64,000 nucleotides of DNA from Mycobacterium lepraemurium (GTDB lineage: Bacteria; Actinomycetota; Actinomycetes; Mycobacteriales; Mycobacteriaceae): the NCBI GenBank assembly GCA_002291465.1, contig CP021238.1, positions 1,302,001 to 1,366,000 on the forward strand. The letters run 5' to 3'. Positions 59,104 through 64,000 of this stretch are shown piece after piece; within the stretch, counting starts at the first letter, position 1; each line of letters opens with the position of its first letter. The position numbers were made by a program, and so were the translations under genes. Under the pieces are notes generated by a model. The model ran no database searches, was not told where the DNA came from, and saw nothing but the letters and a program-made list of their open reading frames with translations.

Positions 59104-59276
59104 CGGTTCCGCTCCCCAAGGTACTGGCCGAGCAGGACACCGCCGAATACGACAGCGGTTATAGCGCCGGCGGCGAGGCCGACCGCGGCGCTGATATAGA
59201 CTGCGCCGCAGTAGGTTACGGCGGCGGTCACCGCGGTCGCCGCGGCGATGCGTTCCAGCGAGCTACGGTTGCTCAT
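59100..59276 (-). CDS. Small two-helix membrane protein
   Basis: A 58-residue protein starting MSNRSSLERIAAATAVTAAVTYCGAVYISAAVG and ending FGGVLLGQYLGERNR. Two hydrophobic helices separated by a Gly-rich turn span most of it; the ends are polar and basic. It resembles holin-like or accessory phage membrane proteins in size, but I see no decisive motif. Its start lies inside the end of the preceding 117-residue gene (14-base overlap), and its stop overlaps the next start as ATGA, so it belongs to a tightly packed operon. Intact. Confidence 0.6.
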   Translation of the reverse strand: MSNRSSLERIAAATAVTAAVTYCGAVYISAAVGLAAGAITAVVFGGVLLGQYLGERNR

Positions 59277-59616
59277 CGGGCACCGCCAAACGCGCTCCCG
59301 GCCGGGTGGCGTTGGATCGCCGCGAAAACCCGGCGCGGGTGTTCAGCGCGCGCCGCGTCCAGTTCCCGACGACGAACGCCCACGCCTCGGCGGCATCGCC
59401 CGCCTGCGTGGTGTCGTCGACCCAATCGGGGCACGATACGGCGTCGATATTCCCGGTGAAGGTGACGTCGCAGTCCGGTCCGACATGCCGGCGGACGGTG
59501 CCCGTCGCGTGCGGCAAGCGAAGCGCCGCGACGTCATGGGCACGACGAACCCGTCCTCGCGGAGGCGCAGCGCGCGCAGCGGGGGAACGGTTGGGCGGTC
59601 GATGTTGAGGTTTCAT
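59263..59616 (-). CDS. Hypothetical protein, first gene of tRNA-linked cassette
   Basis: A 117-residue protein of unknown function. Ribosome site GGGAGG precedes ATG 59616. The first 45 residues are Arg/Pro/Ala-rich and may be in a shifted frame; the rest (GPDCDVTFTGNIDAVSCPDWVDDTTQAGDAAEAWAFVVGNWTRRALN) is compact with two Cys and reads like a real domain. It ends 14 bases inside the next gene. It starts the minus-strand cassette of four small genes that sits just downstream of the 3' end of tRNA-Arg. Not in the M. tuberculosis order. Confidence 0.6.
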   Translation of the reverse strand: MKPQHRPPNRSPAARAAPPRGRVRRAHDVAALRLPHATGTVRRHVGPDCDVTFTGNIDAVSCPDWVDDTTQAGDAAEAWAFVVGNWTRRALNTRAGFSRRSNATRPGARLAVPDEQP

Positions 59617-59737
59617 CGGAGCCTCCCGTCAGTGGTGTGTTTGCTGACACCAGACGGGTTGGATTCCGAAGTGCACGCCGGGGGCATTCGACGTTTAGTC
59701 AGGTGGCCAAAAACCGACTGCTACCTGCTTAAACGCT

Positions 59738-59813
59738 TGGTGCCCCCGGCAGGATTCGAACCTGCGGCCTTCTGCTCCGGAGGCAGACGCTCTATCCCCT
59801 GAGCTACGGGGGC
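59738..59813 (-). tRNA. argV: tRNA-Arg (anticodon CCG)
   Basis: On the minus strand a full cloverleaf can be drawn: acceptor GCCCCCG/CGGGGGC, D arm GCTC/GAGC, anticodon stem TCTGC/GCAGA with loop CTCCGGA giving anticodon CCG, T arm GCAGG/CCTGC with TTCGAAT, discriminator A and an encoded CCA at 59738-59740. It reads Arg CGG codons, common in this GC-rich genome. It is divergent from argS, as in M. tuberculosis. The 3' end faces the small-gene cassette. Confidence 0.95.
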
Positions 59814-59928
59814 GCGACAACGTTGTTGTTGCACCAATGGGCCCCGATAGCCTAACGCATCCGGATGACCGCTTCGTCACCGCAATGGATTCGGGGCGTG
59901 GGCACCTCAGCCAATAGGATGGACGCTC

Positions 59929-61581
59929 GTGACCCCCGCTAACCTCGCCGAGCTGCTCAGAAACACCGCCGCCGCGGTGCTGGCGGAGCGTGGGCTGGAC
60001 GCGGCTGCGTTGCCGGCGACGGTCGTCGTCGAGCGCCCCCGCAACCCCGAGCACGGAGACTATGCCAGCAACCTCGCGCTGCAGCTGGGCAAAAAGGCCG
60101 GCGCCAATCCCCGCGATCTGGCCGGATGGTTGGCCGCCGCGCTGGCCGAAACCGACGGCATCGCCTCGGCGGAGGTGGCCGGCCCGGGCTTCATCAATAT
60201 GCGCCTCGAGGCCTCGGCGCAGGCCGTCGTCGTCACCAACGTGCTCGACGCCGGCGACCGCTACGGCCACTCCGACGCGCAGTCCACCCACAACATCAAC
60301 CTGGAATTCGTCTCGGCCAACCCCACCGGGCCGATCCACATCGGCGGCACCCGCTGGGCTGCCGTCGGCGACGCGCTGGGCCGGCTGCTGCCCACCCAGG
60401 GCGCCGGCGTGGTGCGCGAATACTATTTCAACGACCACGGCGCCCAGATCGACCGGTTTGCCAGCTCGCTGATCGCCGCCGCCCAGGGCGAGCCGACGCC
60501 CGAAGACGGCTACGCCGGCAGCTACATCAACGACATCGCGGCCCAGGTGCTGCAGCAGGCGCCCGACGCGCTGAGCCTGCCCGAGCCTCAATTGCGCGAG
60601 ACCTTCCGCGCCATCGGCGTCGACCTGATGTTCACCCACATCAAAGAGTCGCTGCGCGAGTTCGGCACCGACTTCGACGTGTACACCCACGAAGACTCGA
60701 TGCACACCAGCGGCCGGGTCGACCAGGCCATCGCCCGGCTGCGCGAAACCGGCAACATCTACGAGAAGGATGGCGCAACGTGGTTGCGCACCAGTGCATT
60801 TGGTGACGACAAAGACCGCGTGGTGATCAAGAGCGACGGCAAGCCCGCCTACATCGCCGGCGACATCGCCTACTACTTGGACAAGCGGCAGCGCGGCTTC
60901 GACCTGTGCATCTACATGCTGGGCGCCGACCACCACGGCTACATCGCCCGGCTCAAGGCGGTCGCCGCCGCGTTCGGCGACGACCCGGCCACCGTCGAGG
61001 TGCTCATCGGGCAGATGGTCAACCTGGTCCGCGACGGCCAGCCGGTCCGGATGAGCAAGCGGGCGGGAACCGTGATCACGCTCGACGACCTGGTCGAGGC
61101 GATCGGCGTCGACGCGGCGCGCTACAGCCTGATCCGCTCCTCGGTGGACACCCCGATCGACATTGACCTGGCGCTGTGGTCCTCGACGTCGAACGAAAAC
61201 CCGGTCTACTACGTGCAATACGCGCACGCCCGGCTGTCCGCGCTGGCCCGTAACGCCGCCGAACTCGGGCTGATCCCCGACACCGCGCACCTGGAACTGC
61301 TCAGCCACGACAAGGAGGGGACGCTGCTGCGCACCCTCGGCGAATTCCCGTGGGTGCTCAAAACCGCGGCGTCGCTGCGCGAGCCGCACCGGGTGTGCCG
61401 GTATCTGGAAGACCTGGCCGGTGACTACCACCGGTTCTACGACTCCTGCCGGGTACTGCCGCAGGGCGACGAGCAGCCCACCGATCTGCACACCGCTCGG
61501 CTGGCGCTGTGCCAGGCGACCCGGCAGGTGATCGCCAACGGGCTGGCGATACTGGGCGTGACCGCTCCGGAGCGAATGTGA
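59929..61581 (+). CDS. argS: Arginyl-tRNA synthetase
   Basis: A 550-residue class I synthetase that charges tRNA-Arg. The N-terminal Arg-tRNA-specific domain is followed by [20 protein letters not shown] (HIGH motif as HIGG), [46 protein letters not shown] (KMSKS-type MSKRAG) and the DALR anticodon-binding domain ending [13 protein letters not shown] 59929. Its stop overlaps lysA's GTG. It begins the argS-lysA-hom operon. Intact. Confidence 0.97.
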   Translation: MTPANLAELLRNTAAAVLAERGLDAAALPATVVVERPRNPEHGDYASNLALQLGKKAGANPRDLAGWLAAALAETDGIASAEVAGPGFINMRLEASAQAVVVTNVLDAGDRYGHSDAQSTHNINLEFVSANPTGPIHIGGTRWAAVGDALGRLLPTQGAGVVREYYFNDHGAQIDRFASSLIAAAQGEPTPEDGYAGSYINDIAAQVLQQAPDALSLPEPQLRETFRAIGVDLMFTHIKESLREFGTDFDVYTHEDSMHTSGRVDQAIARLRETGNIYEKDGATWLRTSAFGDDKDRVVIKSDGKPAYIAGDIAYYLDKRQRGFDLCIYMLGADHHGYIARLKAVAAAFGDDPATVEVLIGQMVNLVRDGQPVRMSKRAGTVITLDDLVEAIGVDAARYSLIRSSVDTPIDIDLALWSSTSNENPVYYVQYAHARLSALARNAAELGLIPDTAHLELLSHDKEGTLLRTLGEFPWVLKTAASLREPHRVCRYLEDLAGDYHRFYDSCRVLPQGDEQPTDLHTARLALCQATRQVIANGLAILGVTAPERM

Positions 61582-62996
61582 ACGTCCACCCCGCCGGTCC
61601 TCGGCATGCCGAAGAGACCCGCCACCCCGAAAGACCGCCGCGCCCGCAGTCTCCCGAGGAGCTGTTGCTGCTCGCGCCGAATGTGTGGCCCCGCAACTCA
61701 ACTCGCAACGAGGACGGTGTCGCGACCATCGCCGGGGTCGCGGTGACCGAGCTGGCCCGCGAGTACGGCACCCCGCTGTTCGTCGTCGACGAGGACGACT
61801 TTCGGTCCCGCTGCCGCGAGATCGCGTCGGCCTTCGGCGGCGGCAACAACGTGCACTATGCCGCCAAGGCCTTCCTGTCCAGCGAGGTGGCCCGCTGGAT
61901 CGACGAGGAAGGCCTGTCACTCGACGTGTGCACCGGCGGCGAACTGGCCGTCGCCCTGCACGCCGCCTTCCCCCCCAAGCGAATCACCTTCCACGGCAAC
62001 AATAAATCCGTCGCGGAGCTGACGGCCGCGGTCAAAGCCGGTGTGGGGCATGTCGTTTTGGACTCGATGACCGAGATCGAGCGGCTGGGCGCCATCGCGG
62101 CCGACGCGGGCATCGTCCAGGACGTCTTCGTGCGTCTCACCGTCGGTGTGGAGGCCCACACCCACGAGTTCATCTCCACCGCGCACGAGGACCAGAAGTT
62201 CGGGCTGTCCGTGGCCAGCGGTGCGGCGCTGGCCGCCGTCGTCCGGGTTTTCGACACCGAACACCTGCGGCTGGTCGGCCTGCACAGCCACATCGGTTCG
62301 CAGATCTTCGATGTCGCCGGCTTCGAACTCGCCGCCCGCCGCGTCATCCGCTTGCTGCACGAGGCGGTCGAGCAGTTCGGCGTCGAGAAAACAGCGCAGA
62401 TAGCCACCGTGGATCTCGGTGGGGGACTCGGTATTTCGTACCTGGCCGCGGACGATCCGCCGCCGATGGGTGAGCTGGCGGCCAAGCTGAGCGCGATCGT
62501 GCAGCACGAGTCCGCGGCCGTGGGGCTGCCGACACCGCGGCTGGTGGTCGAGCCGGGACGCGCCATCGCCGGCCCCGGCACGATCACCCTCTATGAGGTG
62601 GGCACCGTCAAGGACGTCGGCGTGAGCGCCACGGCGCACCGGCGCTACGTCAGCGTGGACGGCGGCATGAGCGACAACATCCGTACCGCGCTGTATGACG
62701 CCCAGTACGACGCCCGGCTGGTCTCCCGGGTCAGCGATGCACCCGCCGAGCTGGCCCGGATCGTCGGAAAGCATTGCGAGAGCGGCGATATCGTCGTTAG
62801 CGACACCTGGGTTCCCGGCGACCTGAGGCCGGGCGACCTGATCGGGGTGGCCGCCACCGGCGCCTACTGTTATTCGCTGTCGAGTCGGTACAACATGGTC
62901 TGCCGCCCGGCCGTCGTCGCGGTGCGCGACGGCCGCGCGCGTCTGGTGCTGCGCCGCGAGACGGTCGACGATCTACTGAGTCTGGAAGTGAGGTGA
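61578..62996 (+). CDS. lysA: Diaminopimelate decarboxylase
   Basis: A 472-residue PLP enzyme that makes L-lysine from meso-diaminopimelate. HYAAKAFL carries the PLP Lys, HSHIGSQ the ring-stacking His, DLGGGLGI the phosphate loop, [10 protein letters not shown] substrate residues, and CESGD the catalytic Cys from the other subunit. The N-terminus is longer than in many bacteria, as in M. tuberculosis LysA. GTG 61578 overlaps the argS stop. Followed three bases later by hom. Intact. Confidence 0.97.
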   Translation: MNVHPAGPRHAEETRHPERPPRPQSPEELLLLAPNVWPRNSTRNEDGVATIAGVAVTELAREYGTPLFVVDEDDFRSRCREIASAFGGGNNVHYAAKAFLSSEVARWIDEEGLSLDVCTGGELAVALHAAFPPKRITFHGNNKSVAELTAAVKAGVGHVVLDSMTEIERLGAIAADAGIVQDVFVRLTVGVEAHTHEFISTAHEDQKFGLSVASGAALAAVVRVFDTEHLRLVGLHSHIGSQIFDVAGFELAARRVIRLLHEAVEQFGVEKTAQIATVDLGGGLGISYLAADDPPPMGELAAKLSAIVQHESAAVGLPTPRLVVEPGRAIAGPGTITLYEVGTVKDVGVSATAHRRYVSVDGGMSDNIRTALYDAQYDARLVSRVSDAPAELARIVGKHCESGDIVVSDTWVPGDLRPGDLIGVAATGAYCYSLSSRYNMVCRPAVVAVRDGRARLVLRRETVDDLLSLEVR

Positions 62997-62999
62997 GCT

Positions 63000-64000
63000 G
63001 TGCCCCGTGACGAAAAGCCGGTCGGTGTAGCGGTACTCGGGTTGGGCAACGTCGGCAGCGAAGTCGTCCGCATCATCGAGGACAGCGCCGGTGACTTGGC
63101 GGCCCGCATCGGTGCGCCCCTGGTACTGCGGGGCGTCGGGGTGCGCCGCGTCGCCGACGACCGCGGTGTTCCGGTCGAGTTGCTCACCGACGACATCGAA
63201 GGACTCGCCGCGCGCGACGACGTCGACATCGTCGTGGAGTTGATGGGTCCGGTGGAGCCGTCCCGCAAAGCCATCCTGTGCGCGCTCGAGCACGGCAAGT
63301 CGGTCGTCACGGCCAACAAGGCGCTGTTGTCCACCTCCACCGGCGAGTTGGCGCAGGCCGCCGAAAGCGCGCACGTGGACCTGTATTTCGAGGCCGCGGT
63401 GGCCGGCGCCATCCCGGTGATCCGGCCGCTGACCCAGTCGTTGGCGGGTGACACGGTGCTGCGGGTCGCCGGCATCGTCAACGGCACCACCAACTACATC
63501 TTGTCCGCGATGGACAGCACCGGCGCCGACTACGACACCGCGCTGGCCGAGGCCAGCGATCTGGGCTACGCCGAGGCCGACCCCACCGCCGACGTCGAGG
63601 GGTACGACGCCGCGGCCAAGGCCGCGATCCTGGCGTCGATCGCGTTCCACACCCGGGTGACCGCCGACGACGTCTACCGGGAGGGCATCACCAAGATCAC
63701 CCTGGCCGACTTCGCCTCCGCCCGTGCCCTGGGCTGCACCATCAAACTGCTGTCCATCTGCGAACGCATCACCGGCGACGATGGCCAGGAACGGGTTTCA
63801 GCGCGCGTCTACCCGGCACTGGTGCCGCTGTCCCATCCGCTGGCCACGGTCAACGGCGCCTTCAACGCGGTGGTGGTCGAGGCCAAGGCCTCCGGCCGGC
63901 TGATGTTCTACGGCCAGGGTGCCGGCGGGGCGCCGACCGCGTCCGCGGTGGCCGGTGACCTGGTGATGGCCGCGCGAAACCGGGTGCTGGGCAGCCGCGG
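63000..64000 (+). CDS. thrA: Homoserine dehydrogenase (partial at window edge)
   Basis: The first 333 codons of homoserine dehydrogenase, which reduces aspartate semialdehyde to homoserine for threonine, isoleucine and methionine synthesis. VAVLGLGNVGSEVVRII binds NAD(P); SVVTANKALL, AGIVNGTTNYIL, and LGYAEADPTADVEGYDAAAKAAIL with the catalytic Asp/Lys are present. A C-terminal ACT domain is expected beyond 64000. GTG 63000, four bases after lysA. No defect in the visible part. Confidence 0.95.
   Translation, partial: MPRDEKPVGVAVLGLGNVGSEVVRIIEDSAGDLAARIGAPLVLRGVGVRRVADDRGVPVELLTDDIEGLAARDDVDIVVELMGPVEPSRKAILCALEHGKSVVTANKALLSTSTGELAQAAESAHVDLYFEAAVAGAIPVIRPLTQSLAGDTVLRVAGIVNGTTNYILSAMDSTGADYDTALAEASDLGYAEADPTADVEGYDAAAKAAILASIAFHTRVTADDVYREGITKITLADFASARALGCTIKLLSICERITGDDGQERVSARVYPALVPLSHPLATVNGAFNAVVVEAKASGRLMFYGQGAGGAPTASAVAGDLVMAARNRVLGSR

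Noticed and set aside
58100-59813. Attachment-site duplication of the tRNA-Arg 3' end
   Set aside because: I searched by eye for a second copy of GCCCCCGGCAGGATTCGA near 58.1-58.3 kb and found none, and no integrase gene is visible.
1-64000. Explaining all frameshifts as sequencing errors
   Set aside because: Some single-base breaks in homopolymers may be errors, but in-frame stops, two deletions and loss of catalytic residues cannot be, and long central genes are clean.
1-64000. Insertion sequences or transposases
   Set aside because: No transposase motif or terminal inverted repeat was found; the only repeat-family protein is the 13E12-type element.

Overview
The window is high-GC actinobacterial chromosome, and I place it in Mycobacterium, most likely the M. 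avium complex. From about 7.6 kb to the right edge the gene order follows M. tuberculosis Rv1252c-Rv1294 closely: lprE, deaD, acyltransferase, tetR, cyp130, FAD-linked oxidase, tap, udgB, FAD monooxygenase, HIT/amiB2, adenylate cyclase Rv1264, Rv1265, pknH, embR, Rv1271c, the Rv1272c/Rv1273c exporter, lprB, lprC, Rv1276c, Rv1277/Rv1278, oppDCBA, Rv1284 carbonic anhydrase, cysD, cysNC, Rv1287, tRNA-Arg, argS, lysA, thrA. I recalled this synteny; I did not compute it.

The main theme is gene decay. About 24 of some 58 protein genes are broken by frameshifts, in-frame stops, deletions or loss of catalytic residues. At least six breaks are in-frame nonsense codons inside otherwise open frames (P450 at 3410, monooxygenase at 17236, tap at 15551, GGDEF-EAL at 21193, embR at 29275, a small secreted protein at 58996). 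Two are deletions: one beheads both HIT and amiB2, the other removes 33 residues from the carbonic anhydrase. Large essential or central genes are intact (deaD, argS, lysA, hom, cysD, cysNC, opp, the ABC exporter), so sequencing error is a poor general explanation. A reductively evolving complex member such as M. lepraemurium would fit, but I cannot prove the species.

Layout. 1-7.6 kb: an accessory catabolic island (two SDRs, TetR, ferredoxin, P450, two F420-type LLM enzymes, VOC protein, Rossmann reductase) with a repeated TetR-like operator in three promoters. 7.7-18 kb: lprE, deaD and the tap/oxidase/cyp130/tetR strand. 18-23 kb: a broken LLM gene and a very large membrane GGDEF-EAL protein, both absent from the M. 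tuberculosis order. 23-30 kb: amiB2, cAMP and PknH/EmbR signalling genes, nearly all broken. 30-38.7 kb: exporter, lipoproteins, a long hairpin terminator, a broken 13E12-type element and the SbcD-like protein. 38.7-52.6 kb: SbcC-like ATPase, oligopeptide permease and sulfate activation with its Rrf2 regulator. 52.6-58.2 kb: lineage-specific genes, mostly damaged. 58.2-59.8 kb: a cassette of small genes next to tRNA-Arg(CCG). 59.9-64 kb: argS-lysA-hom, with hom running off the edge.

Functionally, the sulfate activation, peptide uptake and aspartate-family amino acid genes remain usable. The PknH-EmbR relay, Tap efflux, CYP130, c-di-GMP and cAMP enzymes, and carbonic anhydrase CanA appear lost or damaged.
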